Source: JBCAWW01 sp039024315
GTDB lineage: Bacteria; Bacteroidota; Bacteroidia; J057
Assembly: GCA_039024315.1 (NCBI GenBank)
Contig: JBCCQN010000047.1
Coordinates: 1-43,087, forward strand
Direction: 5' to 3'
Length of the DNA: 43,087 nt
Both the position numbers and the translations under genes were made by a program. Positions 17,418-26,329 of the stretch are shown here, one piece after another (the first letter of the stretch is position 1; each line of letters begins with the position of its first letter). A model generated the notes under the pieces. That model had not been told where the DNA came from. It saw only the letters and a list, made by a program, of their open reading frames with translations, and did no database searches.

Positions 17418-18248
17418 CTAGTAGCTAAAGCCGGTAGCTTCTTCACTCCATTGCCAGAGGCGGGCCGCCAAATTCATATCTTTAGCATTAGCAGAGAGCT
17501 TAGCAAGCTTTGATTTGACAAAATATTCGCCTGATACCTCCCCGCCCTCAGCCTGAGTAGCGAGATAGACGGTTGTCCTAGCTCCTTTTTCAGGACTCAT
17601 GGATAACCACTCAAATAATTTACGAGCCCAAGCGGGAAACTCTCGCGCTACATTGGTACTAACCACGCCAGGGTGTAAGCTATTGACTGTAATGGACGTT
17701 TCGGCAAGTCTTTTAGCCAGGTGTCGCGTAAAAAGGATATTCATCAATTTCGTATCGCCATAGCGACGAAAGGGTTTAAACTCCTTTTCACCATTCATGT
17801 CATCAAAGTAAACATTGCCGTTACGGTGGGCAGCAGAAGACACATTAATGATCCTTGCGGCAGTGCTTTGTTTGAGGTTATCGAGTAAGAGGCCAGTCAA
17901 TAAAAAAGGTGCGAGGTGGTTGACCGCGAGCATTTCTTCAAATTCGTCTTCGGTCAATCTTACTTCGCTAGCAAACATGCCTGCATTATTGATGAGCACA
18001 TCGATAGTCGGCATTTTTTTTTGGACGCCTTCGGCGAACGCTTTGATCTGTTGAAAGGAGGCGAGATCAGCAGGAAGAGTAAAGATTTGGTCGTTGCCGG
18101 AGGCACTGATTAGTTCATCCCTGACCTTTTCTCCTCGCATAGGATTACGAGAGTTGAATAAGATTTTGTGCCCTTGTTTAGCTAGTTGTAGCGCCGCAGC
18201 TTTGCCGATGCCAGAGGTAGCACCAGTGATTAAGATATTTTTATGCAT
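17418..18248 (-). CDS. Short-chain dehydrogenase/reductase (retinol-dehydrogenase-like)
   Basis: 276 residues. The Rossmann fold cofactor motif is ITGATSGIGKAAALQLA (TGxxxGxG), with SRN following strand 2, which favours NADP(H). The structural NNAG motif is in DVLINNAGMFAS, the catalytic serine in INVSSAAH, and the Tyr-x3-Lys pair in RRYGDTK. The C-terminal SLHPGVVSTNVARE is typical of classical SDRs resembling retinol dehydrogenases and oxidoreductases of unknown substrate. It follows the DUF3108 and ABC-exporter genes on the same strand with gaps of 45 and 70 bp, so the three may share a transcript, although their roles look unrelated. Confidence 0.9.
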   Translation of the reverse strand: MHKNILITGATSGIGKAAALQLAKQGHKILFNSRNPMRGEKVRDELISASGNDQIFTLPADLASFQQIKAFAEGVQKKMPTIDVLINNAGMFASEVRLTEDEFEEMLAVNHLAPFLLTGLLLDNLKQSTAARIINVSSAAHRNGNVYFDDMNGEKEFKPFRRYGDTKLMNILFTRHLAKRLAETSITVNSLHPGVVSTNVAREFPAWARKLFEWLSMSPEKGARTTVYLATQAEGGEVSGEYFVKSKLAKLSANAKDMNLAARLWQWSEEATGFSY

Positions 18249-18293
18249 GGGGGAACAAAGGCCTTATTGATTGAACACTCGCTTATTTTACAG

Positions 18294-19097
18294 CTATTTT
18301 TGCTCTTCCGCAATACCCAAGGGATAAAGTAATTGTTTCCATTCGATCAAATCGGCCCGTAAAGAGCCAATGACCAGCTCAGATTCAATCCGCAGGGGCA
18401 CTTTGTTGAAATCGTCCGATATCCAAAAAACGATCGTACTGCCATCAGTAACCAATCCAGACTCATCGATCAAGAGTTTAAACTTAATGGCTTTAAACTC
18501 TTTGTCTTCGACTTCTATCACTTCTCGTTTGAGCATGACAGCCTCCAAGCCAAATGTCTTTTGATCTAAAAAGTTGCGGAGTGAAATTTTGTCTCCGGGT
18601 TTCAGGGTTTGATGATCATAAAAAGTGCGGGCATAATAATAAGCCGAAATCACATCTTGTATGTTATCGGGTACCGTGTACTCGATTTTTTCCTTTTTTT
18701 GATTGATGTAGGTAGCGGATTGTTGATAGTGGTTAAAATGGGTCTCCGTATAACTTTCGTAGCTCCCTTCTACTATGTGTCTATTAAAGCGCCAAGGCAC
18801 TAGAGCGCTTTCATCGAAGTAGGTCTCATACACATCTCGGACCTTATAAAACCAATCGAAGCCAGCATGCGTAAATCCTCGCATCACAATGTGATGACAA
18901 GCGCGATCATGAATGTAATAAGTTTTAGGTTTGACGCTCAGGGTTGCATATCCAGCGGTAATGATACCATAGTGAATACGGTATTTGAGAAACTCACCCT
19001 TTTGGAAGGCCGTGTTTTCGACCTGCCTCAATGGGGACTGCGCTCCTACAAAAAGAGTCCAGCAGCACAAAAATCCGATGAGGAAAATGGTTCTCAC
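18294..19097 (-). CDS. DUF3108 family exported protein
   Basis: 267 residues with a signal peptide (IFLIGFLCCWTLFVGAQS). The mature protein matches DUF3108: GEFLKYRIHYGIITAGYATLSVKP near the N-terminus, WFYKVRDVYETYFDESALVPWRFNRHIVEGSY in the middle, and FWISDDFNKVPLRIESELVIGSLRADL near the end. Members are predicted beta-barrel-like periplasmic proteins of lipocalin/LolA-type fold; function is not established. It lies 70 bp downstream of an MsbA-like exporter gene. A role in handling a lipid or glycolipid would fit that context, but this is speculation. Confidence 0.85.
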   Translation of the reverse strand: MRTIFLIGFLCCWTLFVGAQSPLRQVENTAFQKGEFLKYRIHYGIITAGYATLSVKPKTYYIHDRACHHIVMRGFTHAGFDWFYKVRDVYETYFDESALVPWRFNRHIVEGSYESYTETHFNHYQQSATYINQKKEKIEYTVPDNIQDVISAYYYARTFYDHQTLKPGDKISLRNFLDQKTFGLEAVMLKREVIEVEDKEFKAIKFKLLIDESGLVTDGSTIVFWISDDFNKVPLRIESELVIGSLRADLIEWKQLLYPLGIAEEQK

Positions 19098-19167
19098 AAT
19101 ATTACAAACGATACATTAGGCCATATGGTACGTATAGGTCTTTACTTTAGCAAACGTCCTCAGGCGA

Positions 19168-20955
19168 TCAAACCTCTTCTAGCAATTGTTTTTCAAATAT
19201 CCGAGCGTAATACCCATTATTGGCGACCAAACTTTCATGGTTGCCGCGTTCCGTGATACGGCCCTCTTCCAACACAATAATCATATCAGCATCTTGCACA
19301 CAGCTTATCCGATGGGCTACCATAATGATGGCAGTCTCAGGATGTTCTTTACGATAGCGGCGCAAGTTGCTAAGGATGGTTTCCTCTGTAGTGGTATCCA
19401 CCGCAGATAGCACATCATCGAGAATCAATATTTTGGGCTGGCGAATCCAAGCTCTGGCAATGGCAGTACGTTGTTTTTGTCCTCCGGACAAGGTAGTTCC
19501 GCGTTCCCCGACTAGGGTATCAAAACCGTCCGGAAAATCGGCAATGCTTTGGTAAATCGAGGCGTCTTTGGCCGCTTGCTCGACATCCTGGCGACTGGCT
19601 TCAGGGACACCAAAAGCAATATTGTTGTGAATCGTATCCGAAAACAAAAAGACATCTTGTGGCGCATAGCCAATACTTTCGCGTAGCCCTTTTTTACTAT
19701 AGTTCTGAATGGGTCTTCCGTCCAATCGAATCTCTCCATAGTCCGCTTCAAACAATCTAGGGATGAGGGTACACAAGCTTGATTTGCCTGAGCCTGTTGG
19801 TCCAACGATGCCCAATTTTTGCCCAGGCTTGAGACGTAAATTGATGTCTTTGAGCGCATTGATACCCGTATCGGGATAAGTGAAGCTGATCTCATCAAAT
19901 TCGATCTCCGCTTGTTGAATTCTTGCATCGGAGTCCTTAAAACGAATCTCAGACCTTTGGGCCAATAACTCATTGAGTCGATCTTGACTCGCCGCCGCCC
20001 GCTGAATCAGAGTTGTAACCCATCCAATAGCAATAATTGGCCAAGTCAGAAGATTGATATAAATGATAAACTCCGCGATATTACCGACCGTAAGGGTACC
20101 CGCAATGACTTTTTCTCCCCCGACCCAAACGGTCAAGACGACACTAAATCCGACCAGTAAGACGACCAAAGGAAAAAACAAGGCATCGATCCTAGCGAGA
20201 TTCATGGATCGATCTTTGTACTCATCAGATTCAGCAGCAAAGCGCATCATATTGGCGCGCTCCTTGACATAAGCCTTGACTACTCGGATACCTGAGTATA
20301 ACTCTTGGGCAAAGGTCTGTAAGGTAGAAAGCTGGGCCTGAATACGCTCACTTCGCTTTTGGATGATAGACTCTACGCGGTAGATTAAGTAGCTCAATAG
20401 TGGCAAGGGGATCAGGGCGTATAAGGTCAGCTCTGGGTTGACCCAAAGCATAGTCGAAACCACCGTAACAAAGAGGGTAATGGTGTTGAGGGTGTACATG
20501 ATACCCGGCCCCAGATACATCCTCACTTTGCTGACATCCTCAGTGATGCGAGCCATTAAGTCTCCCGTCCGATTACGACGATAGAAGGAAAGAGATAATT
20601 GCTGAAAGTGATCGTATAGGTCATTGTGTAAATCGTACTCGATTAGCCGAGACATTACAATGATGGTTTGTCGAGTGAAAAAGAGAAAAACTCCTCTAAT
20701 GAGAGCCATTGCCACGACTAAGCCTCCAAACAACAACAAATTTTCAACCAAAATATATTCCAATTCTTGGGCTATATTGAAGCCGGAGAATATTTTATAA
20801 AAGCTCAATACCTCTCCCACCATGTTGATGGCATTTCGGACTATTTGAGCTGGATAGATAGAAAACAGGTTGGAAAACGCTACAAAAAGGATCCCTAGCA
20901 ATAGATGCTTTTTATATTTCCAGATATATGGATTTAGGGCAAATAATGAGCGCAT
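19168..20955 (-). CDS. ABC exporter, fused membrane and ATPase domains (MsbA/multidrug type)
   Basis: 595 residues. The N-terminal about 320 residues hold six membrane segments with the type-1 exporter fold (FFTRQTIIVMSRLIEYDLHNDLYDHFQQLSLSFYRRNRTGDLMARITEDV). The ATPase domain contains Walker A GPTGSGKSSL (near 385), Q-loop YAPQDVFLFSDTI, signature LSGGQKQRTAIARAWI (near 490), Walker B ILILDDVLSAVD, and H-loop MVAHRIS. The catalytic glutamate position after Walker B is Asp (LDDVLSAVD), as in some heterodimeric exporters with a degenerate site. This suggests reduced hydrolysis at that site or a partner subunit elsewhere. The exported substrate (lipid, drug or peptide) is unknown. It may be cotranscribed with the DUF3108 and SDR genes downstream. 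Confidence 0.93.
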   Translation of the reverse strand: MRSLFALNPYIWKYKKHLLLGILFVAFSNLFSIYPAQIVRNAINMVGEVLSFYKIFSGFNIAQELEYILVENLLLFGGLVVAMALIRGVFLFFTRQTIIVMSRLIEYDLHNDLYDHFQQLSLSFYRRNRTGDLMARITEDVSKVRMYLGPGIMYTLNTITLFVTVVSTMLWVNPELTLYALIPLPLLSYLIYRVESIIQKRSERIQAQLSTLQTFAQELYSGIRVVKAYVKERANMMRFAAESDEYKDRSMNLARIDALFFPLVVLLVGFSVVLTVWVGGEKVIAGTLTVGNIAEFIIYINLLTWPIIAIGWVTTLIQRAAASQDRLNELLAQRSEIRFKDSDARIQQAEIEFDEISFTYPDTGINALKDINLRLKPGQKLGIVGPTGSGKSSLCTLIPRLFEADYGEIRLDGRPIQNYSKKGLRESIGYAPQDVFLFSDTIHNNIAFGVPEASRQDVEQAAKDASIYQSIADFPDGFDTLVGERGTTLSGGQKQRTAIARAWIRQPKILILDDVLSAVDTTTEETILSNLRRYRKEHPETAIIMVAHRISCVQDADMIIVLEEGRITERGNHESLVANNGYYARIFEKQLLEEV

Positions 20956-21199
20956 AGATGATTTTTACCCTATAAAGGTAAGGAATAATCCCAAAAATTA
21001 ACCTTGCGGAATTATTAAACGTATGGACAATAAACCTTACACCTTTTGCAACGATACGGGCACTCCAAATTTGATGACTTGGAGCGAAACGACTTTATTT
21101 GATAAACAAGCAAAACCTGACACGAATCTAAACTGATGTAAAACCGGATCGTGCCCCTTTGTGGCAACGAATTTAATCGCACCAAACTGAACACCTGAA

Positions 21200-22180
21200 A
21201 TGAGAAATTTTTTCTCTGTACTTTTTTTCACCCTCAGCTTTCTGTTTACACTGGCTGCCCCTACAGCCGGACCTGGTATTGTTGCATTTTATGATGGCTC
21301 ATTTGAACAATTGAAGAGCAACGCTCATCAAGAGCAAAAACCTTATTTATTAAGTTTTCATGACGCGGGAATTCCTTCTCGTAATCTCGAACGCTTTACT
21401 TACACCAATCCTCAGTTGGCCAATTACGTCGCCAATAACTATTTGGCAATGCAATTTTCGATTGATGATCTCGACGAGGTAGCAGAAAAGCTAATCGATC
21501 GCTATCAGATCATCTTATTCCCTACTATAGTTTTGTTTTCGCCAGAAGGAAAAATGCTGTATCGCTTTACGGGTTTTACGGGTGATCAAGCTTTTATTAA
21601 GATGTTGGAAACTTACCGCTATCAAGCTGAAACCGATATGAGCATGACCTTCCCTCCTGAACCCTATATCGAGCTGGAGGCAAGTAGTAGCAGTACCATC
21701 GAGGATGCAAGCATGATCGCAGTGCCAGAAACGGAGCTAGTGATTGGAGATCTAGACAGTGAGGATCAAAGTACGGAAACGGAGGTAGAGGAATTTGAGA
21801 TCACTGAATTGATCGATTTGGGCAGTCCCCAAGCTCAGGCCGAGGCTCAAACTGATACCCAAGCTAGCGAAACAAACAAGCTTAGCGAAATACCCCTAAT
21901 AGCAGAAGCAGAGGTCGTAGAAAGCCTACCAGAGATCGTCCCTGAGAGTAATCTGATCATCCAAACGGGGGTATATTCTGAATTCTCTAATGCTCAAAAG
22001 GAGCAAAAGCGAATCCATAAAACCTACACAACCAAAGTTTCCATCGATCAATTACAAATCAATGGCAGAACACTCTTCAGAGTCAAAATAGGCCCTTTTA
22101 CCCAAGACCAAGAAGCGACAGATCTACTCCAAGAATATAATAGCGTAGAGAAATACGATGCGATCATCAAAACCCAATAA
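21200..22180 (+). CDS. Thioredoxin-fold protein with C-terminal SPOR domain
   Basis: 326 residues. A signal peptide (FFSVLFFTLSFLFTLAAPTAG) is followed by a thioredoxin-like domain (about 25-150): SFEQLKSNAHQEQKPYLLSFHD, YLAMQFSIDDLDEVAEKLIDRYQIILFPTIVLFSPEGKMLYRFTGF. The IILFPTIV cis-proline loop is intact, but the CxxC position is replaced by DAGIPSRN, so it cannot be a redox enzyme. Residues about 150-255 form an acidic, low-complexity linker rich in Glu, Ser, Thr and Gln. The last about 70 residues (LIIQTGVYSEFSNAQKEQKRIHKTY, LFRVKIGPFTQDQEATDLL) are a SPOR domain, which binds denuded peptidoglycan glycans at division sites. A periplasmic, septum-localised scaffolding role is a reasonable inference. 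Its stop is 2 bp from the convergent nuclease-fold gene. Confidence 0.82.
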   Translation: MRNFFSVLFFTLSFLFTLAAPTAGPGIVAFYDGSFEQLKSNAHQEQKPYLLSFHDAGIPSRNLERFTYTNPQLANYVANNYLAMQFSIDDLDEVAEKLIDRYQIILFPTIVLFSPEGKMLYRFTGFTGDQAFIKMLETYRYQAETDMSMTFPPEPYIELEASSSSTIEDASMIAVPETELVIGDLDSEDQSTETEVEEFEITELIDLGSPQAQAEAQTDTQASETNKLSEIPLIAEAEVVESLPEIVPESNLIIQTGVYSEFSNAQKEQKRIHKTYTTKVSIDQLQINGRTLFRVKIGPFTQDQEATDLLQEYNSVEKYDAIIKTQ

Positions 22181-22182
22181 GC

Positions 22183-23442
22183 CTATAGCTTGATGAGCTT
22201 TTTACGCAGTCTATTTCCATGCTCATTTTCAATACTCAAAAGATAAATACCAGCTGGATAGTCCCTGGTATTGAGGCTGATTTCCTGTGATTGCGCTTTC
22301 AGCGAACGCTTGTACATGATTTTTCCCTGGGCATTGATAAGCGTCAATGCCCAGTTTTCGTTCCTACTCTGTTCAACTTGTAAAGCAAGTTTGAGATTCT
22401 GATCAAATGGATTGGGTCCCAATTGTAACTCAAGCCCTGGAATTAGCTTGGCTTCGAGATTGACCGCACGGCTGAGGTTGAGCGCTAAAACCACAGGCAG
22501 GTGATCTGACATTTGTTTGAGGGCTGCGCAGACACTAGTTGGCACAGGTGTACCATCGCAGCCAAGCTCTGTATTGTAATTAGTACCATCATTGCCAAAG
22601 GCAGCGTAGCTGTCAGGCACGTAACTGATTCCATCAGTCTCAGCATTGATAGCGGGGCTAATCAAGATCATATCAAAGCGATCATCCATACCTCCACCGG
22701 CACCGCAATCAGTAGAACTAGTGCGCGTGGACTGGGTATGTACGATGGCATTACTAGGACCGCTCCATCCGTTTACTTTATTGATCGGATCAATAAAACT
22801 AATGGCAGCGTTGGTATTGGCCACAAATCTTTGGAAAGCGGGTTCTGCGGGAAAGTAAATATTCATATCTCCCATTAGCAGTATGTTTTTATCCACTCCA
22901 TTACTCGCTACCCAATTCATGATATTGACGGCAGCGGTATTACGCTGGCTTTCATTATTGCTGCCTTGGCCCGCCTTTAGGTGAGCCACGATACAGTAGA
23001 GAAAGGTAGTATCTTGGCCCACTTGTGTAATCTCTGACTTGAGATATAAGGTGTAGACATTGACATCACGCAGGTTACCGCCAATCACCTCTACGCCTGC
23101 ATAGCCAAATTTATCGGTATTATAAAAGAGCTGATTGGTGATATCAGAATTGGCAAGGTTGGTAAAATCGGCGTTGGCTACCGCACTGGTATAAGAAAAA
23201 GAAAGCTGTTTAATCCCATTGGCATAGGCTTGATTGGGATTAAATTCATTGACGGTAAATATATCAGGTCGATAGTGATCTATGATGCTTTCTAACCAAT
23301 TGTATTTTTGGCTCGCCGTCACACCGCCACAGGCGTTACCAAAATTAAGCACATTGTAGTGCATAACTTTGACCTGAATCTGAGCGTTCACCGCAGGTGT
23401 AATAATTACGGCCATCAATAGAATAAAAATCGCTTTGCGCAT
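22183..23442 (-). CDS. Secreted endonuclease/exonuclease/phosphatase-fold enzyme with T9SS type A tail
   Basis: 419 residues. A signal peptide (AIFILLMAVIITPAVNAQ) is followed by the EEP fold with its ligands in order: Asn in MHYNVLNFGN, Glu in FTVNEFNP, His in CIVAHLKAGQGS, Asp-x-Asn in LLMGDMNIYFP, and SDH in KQMSDHLPVVLAL. Extra cysteines (Cys38, and those in DCGAGGG, LGCDG and SVCAAL) suggest disulfides, as expected for a secreted protein. From about residue 335, LQLGPNPFDQNLKL, GKIMYKRSL, YPAGIYLLSIE and RKKLIKL form a type A T9SS C-terminal sorting domain. Substrate could be extracellular DNA/RNA or a phosphodiester; the sequence cannot tell. It is transcribed divergently from the WG-repeat gene. 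Confidence 0.88.
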   Translation of the reverse strand: MRKAIFILLMAVIITPAVNAQIQVKVMHYNVLNFGNACGGVTASQKYNWLESIIDHYRPDIFTVNEFNPNQAYANGIKQLSFSYTSAVANADFTNLANSDITNQLFYNTDKFGYAGVEVIGGNLRDVNVYTLYLKSEITQVGQDTTFLYCIVAHLKAGQGSNNESQRNTAAVNIMNWVASNGVDKNILLMGDMNIYFPAEPAFQRFVANTNAAISFIDPINKVNGWSGPSNAIVHTQSTRTSSTDCGAGGGMDDRFDMILISPAINAETDGISYVPDSYAAFGNDGTNYNTELGCDGTPVPTSVCAALKQMSDHLPVVLALNLSRAVNLEAKLIPGLELQLGPNPFDQNLKLALQVEQSRNENWALTLINAQGKIMYKRSLKAQSQEISLNTRDYPAGIYLLSIENEHGNRLRKKLIKL

Positions 23443-23527
23443 AGCTTTGGTTTTGTTTAAAGAACGACAAAATTCTCACTTTGGTAGGAGGAAGGCAAAT
23501 TGGTATTTTGGGGCAAACAAAGATTTC

Positions 23528-24151
23528 ATGAAGCTGTCCTATAAAATCGTCTTTTTTCTTCTTCTGGGCTCGATTTCCTCTCACCATCTTTTTGCGCAGG
23601 TGGAAGATAGTTTACAGTCAGATACGCTCATTAGATTGGTAGAGGTAAACGTTCCGCGAGTAGCGGTCCTCCAAAAATTTGAAAAAGACGGTAAGTACGG
23701 CTACCAAAACGAAGCAGGAGAGATCGTAATTGAAGCCATTTACGACAAGGCTTACGGCTTTAAAGAAGGCCTTGCGAAGGTTGGTATAGACGGTAAGTAT
23801 GGTTTTATTGATGAAAAAGGGGGCACGGTAGTTCCCCTTATGTATGATCGTGTCCTCAATTTTAGTGAGGGTGTGGCGGTGGTGCAATTGGGCGAAGGCT
23901 TTGGCTGGATCAATCGGGAAGGCGGGGTCATCATGCGACCGATTTTTGACCAAGTACAATCGGCCAATGAAGGGATGCTATTGGTCAAACACCAAGGCAA
24001 GATCGGCTTCTTTGACCTAGAAGGTAAGACTATTATTGACTTTACCTATGACGATGCTTGGCCTTATTTTATGGGTAAAGCGCGCGTCCTAAAGAATGGG
24101 AAATGGTCTTATATCGATCATATGGGCAATTGTGTCCAAGATTGCGATTGA
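23528..24151 (+). CDS. WG-repeat exported protein
   Basis: 207 residues from the ATG at 23528, which places a proper signal peptide (KIVFFLLLGSISSHHLFAQ) at the N-terminus. The frame extends to 23435 but the extra residues look non-coding. The mature part holds five WG-type repeats of about 23-25 residues, e.g. GKYGYQNEAGEIVIEAIYD, GKYGFIDEKGGTVVPLMYD, GFGWINREGGVIMRPIFD, GKIGFFDLEGKTIIDFTYD and GKWSYIDHMGN. WG repeats are beta-rich units of the KWG family, thought to mediate binding in periplasmic or surface proteins; no enzymatic role is known. It probably starts from the 85-bp region shared with the divergent nuclease-fold gene. Confidence 0.88.
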   Translation: MKLSYKIVFFLLLGSISSHHLFAQVEDSLQSDTLIRLVEVNVPRVAVLQKFEKDGKYGYQNEAGEIVIEAIYDKAYGFKEGLAKVGIDGKYGFIDEKGGTVVPLMYDRVLNFSEGVAVVQLGEGFGWINREGGVIMRPIFDQVQSANEGMLLVKHQGKIGFFDLEGKTIIDFTYDDAWPYFMGKARVLKNGKWSYIDHMGNCVQDCD

Positions 24152-24163
24152 TGATTTTAAGCA

Positions 24164-24255
24164 CAGAGTAAAGAGTATCTAGTACTGAGATGAAACCATA
24201 TAGCACAATGTTCCCTAGTCTTAATCCTAAATATTATGGTCTACGTACCTAAAGG
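24164..24255 (-). repeat. Degenerate family A intergenic repeat
   Basis: Between the WG-repeat gene and the sulfatase gene, the minus-strand reading aggtacgtagac...ggattaagactaggga...tactctttactctgtgctt follows the same order of segments as the better copies at 1631-1757 and 36304-36440. The central palindrome is lost. Identity is loose, so membership is tentative. Just beyond is a 12-bp perfect palindrome, CGCTTGCAAGCG, at 24277-24288. Confidence 0.45.
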
Positions 24256-24348
24256 ATTGATCAAGTTTGTAGTCTTCGCTTGCAAGCGCAGGCTTATCCC
24301 TGATACCGAGCTGTATTTTGTCGCAACCCTTGGGTGGAGGGGCCTTTT

Positions 24349-26136
24349 TTATTCAAGCCTTTTGATGTAGGTATAATAAACCCCATAGGTTTCATCGCCT
24401 TCTATGAAATCATTTGTCAGTAGCGACTTCCCTTTTTCCAGATATACTTTAAAGCTTACCGCGTTTTGGCTCCCATCTATCTTTTTTTCAAGGATTTGAT
24501 TGGCAATCCTGATAGTGGCTTTCTCAGGACGAATCGTTTGGTAAACAAAGAGATCTTTAGGATTATGTGCGGGAATCCCCCAAATGGGGCCCGGACACTC
24601 CTTTGGCCACCGGCAACATGAGATCTCGTACCAACCCGCCTGCTCTATGGCTAAGGCGTGGGTGTCGTTTTTGTTTTTGATACCCGCCGCGATCTGTTCA
24701 CACTTCCAGATACCTCTATCCTCACCTATGGCATGTTGAATCGTCAAACAGATTTCTTTTTGCGCGGGATGACCAATTACACTTGCTGGCAAGGCTTGAT
24801 AGGCCCTATTTTCCATAGCCTGCCTGAAAAATTTTGCATTTTCGCTTAATAGCTCCTCAACAAGTTGGGGATATTTATCTGCCAGATTATTTTCTTGTTT
24901 TAGGTCCTCGGCTATGTTGTACAATTGGCTCCCGTTGATCAGACGCCAATCATCATTCATGATACAAGTGTTAATAATGCTATCTGGTGGCCTCCAATCT
25001 TGTCTGGTATGGGAAAATATTACGCGCTTTTGAAGATTGGTCTCCTGTTGCAATACCTTGGATATATCGGTACCATCTAGTTGGGCAGTTTCAGGAATTG
25101 ACAATCCACACAATTTGGCAAGGGTGGGAAAAAGGTCTACGTGAGCCGCTAAGGTATTTAGGTCTTTTCCTCCTTGGATTTTACCCTTGGGCCAACGAAT
25201 GAAAAAGGGTACTCGATGGCCTCCTTCCCGCATGGATCCTTTTATGCCTTCAAAGCCCTTATTGTAGCCTAAATCACCTTGGGGACTGTAGCCAAATCGA
25301 GTCCCGTTGTCGCTCATATAAATTAAAATGGTGTTTTCTTCTAAGCCCGTTTCTCGCAAGAACTGGCGAAATTTTCCAAAATTTTCGTCTATGTTGGCAA
25401 TCATACCGTATAGGTTCGCAGATATGATTTTATCGCCTTCGAGATGACGATAGGGTGCGGCATATTTTTCGGCTACAATTAAGGGATCATGGGGAGCATT
25501 AGTAGGGAGATAAACAAAAAATGGTTTGTCTTTCTTCTGCTTTATAAAACTCATAGCCTCTTCAAACCACACATCCGTACAGTAGCCCTCAAACTGTTTG
25601 GGTTGATTATTGACAAAGTATATGTCATCGAAGTAACTATTTCCCCAATAGTCAGACAGTTCACCAACCCCTCCGCCTAGGTGTTGTATCGCGACATCAA
25701 AACCATGATCGGTAGGCCGATTGGGGTAGTTATCGCCAAGATGCCATTTGCCAAACATAGCGGTCTCATAGCCATTTTGCTGAAATACTTTGGCGATTGT
25801 CGTGCTTGCTTCTGCTAGTGCATCACGCCCTTTGTAAGTGGCCCATGCACCATTGTTGAGGGGGTAGCAGCCTGTCATGATAGCACTGCGAGAAGGGGTA
25901 CAAAGTGGGCTGACATGAAAGTCTGTCATTCGCATAGCCTCCTGATAAAATTCGTCAATGTTTGGCGTTAACAGCCAAGGATTGCCATGGCAGCCTAGGT
26001 CCCCGATTCCTTGGTCATCGGTAAGAATAAGAATCACGTTGGGAGGAGAATCTGCCTGTTTATTTACTGACTCACAACCAATTGTGAGTGTAAGTATTGG
26101 GATAACACATAAAATGAGGCATGCGATTTTTTGCAT
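24349..26136 (-). CDS. Lipoprotein sulfatase (arylsulfatase family, S1)
   Basis: 595 residues. A lipoprotein signal ends TLTIGC with Cys21. The mature enzyme begins PPNVILILTDDQGIGDLGCHGN, whose Asp40-Asp41 bind the metal. The sulfatase signature is Cys79-Thr-Pro-Ser-Arg (LCTPSRSAIMTGCYP), where Cys79 would be converted to formylglycine by an anaerobic- or FGE-type maturase not encoded here. GKWHLGD, APHDPL, YMSDNGTRFG and GSMREGGHRVPFFIRWPKG are further family motifs. The C-terminal about 130 residues form a beta-rich domain absent from minimal sulfatases. Bacteroidota sulfatases desulfate algal or animal polysaccharides such as carrageenan, fucoidan or glycosaminoglycans; the substrate here is unknown. 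No SusC/SusD pair is adjacent. Confidence 0.93.
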   Translation of the reverse strand: MQKIACLILCVIPILTLTIGCESVNKQADSPPNVILILTDDQGIGDLGCHGNPWLLTPNIDEFYQEAMRMTDFHVSPLCTPSRSAIMTGCYPLNNGAWATYKGRDALAEASTTIAKVFQQNGYETAMFGKWHLGDNYPNRPTDHGFDVAIQHLGGGVGELSDYWGNSYFDDIYFVNNQPKQFEGYCTDVWFEEAMSFIKQKKDKPFFVYLPTNAPHDPLIVAEKYAAPYRHLEGDKIISANLYGMIANIDENFGKFRQFLRETGLEENTILIYMSDNGTRFGYSPQGDLGYNKGFEGIKGSMREGGHRVPFFIRWPKGKIQGGKDLNTLAAHVDLFPTLAKLCGLSIPETAQLDGTDISKVLQQETNLQKRVIFSHTRQDWRPPDSIINTCIMNDDWRLINGSQLYNIAEDLKQENNLADKYPQLVEELLSENAKFFRQAMENRAYQALPASVIGHPAQKEICLTIQHAIGEDRGIWKCEQIAAGIKNKNDTHALAIEQAGWYEISCCRWPKECPGPIWGIPAHNPKDLFVYQTIRPEKATIRIANQILEKKIDGSQNAVSFKVYLEKGKSLLTNDFIEGDETYGVYYTYIKRLE

Positions 26137-26192
26137 GTGCTTTTACGGCTTTTGAGATTAATTTTCAGAGAGCCATAATTTAAGACTTTCGT

Positions 26193-26282
26193 TCATTTTG
26201 CCAATATGGCTTGTCCATAGGCAATGCCCCGCTGGGTGAATTGGGCGAAGCGAGGGGCCAAGGTTTTTCCTTCTTCGGTAAT
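26193..26282 (-). pseudogene. Possible remnant of a winged-helix regulator gene (C-terminal fragment)
   Basis: A minus-strand frame of 29 codons ending in TGA reads ITEEGKTLAPRF...FTQRGIAYGQAILAK. The opening 'TEEGK-L-P' is reminiscent of the C-terminal wing of HxlR/MarR-type regulators (usually Y-LTE-Gk-L-P). An in-frame TAA directly precedes it and no start codon lies nearby, so if real it is a broken remnant. The call rests on a short match and could be chance. Confidence 0.25.
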
Positions 26283-26329
26283 TTATGAGTAAGCCGCTTT
26301 AAATGCGGCTATTTTCACTACTTAGTTCC

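Noticed and set aside
24277..24288. 12-bp palindrome CGCTTGCAAGCG as an operator
   Set aside because: It is isolated, has no second copy in the window and lies far from either neighbouring start.
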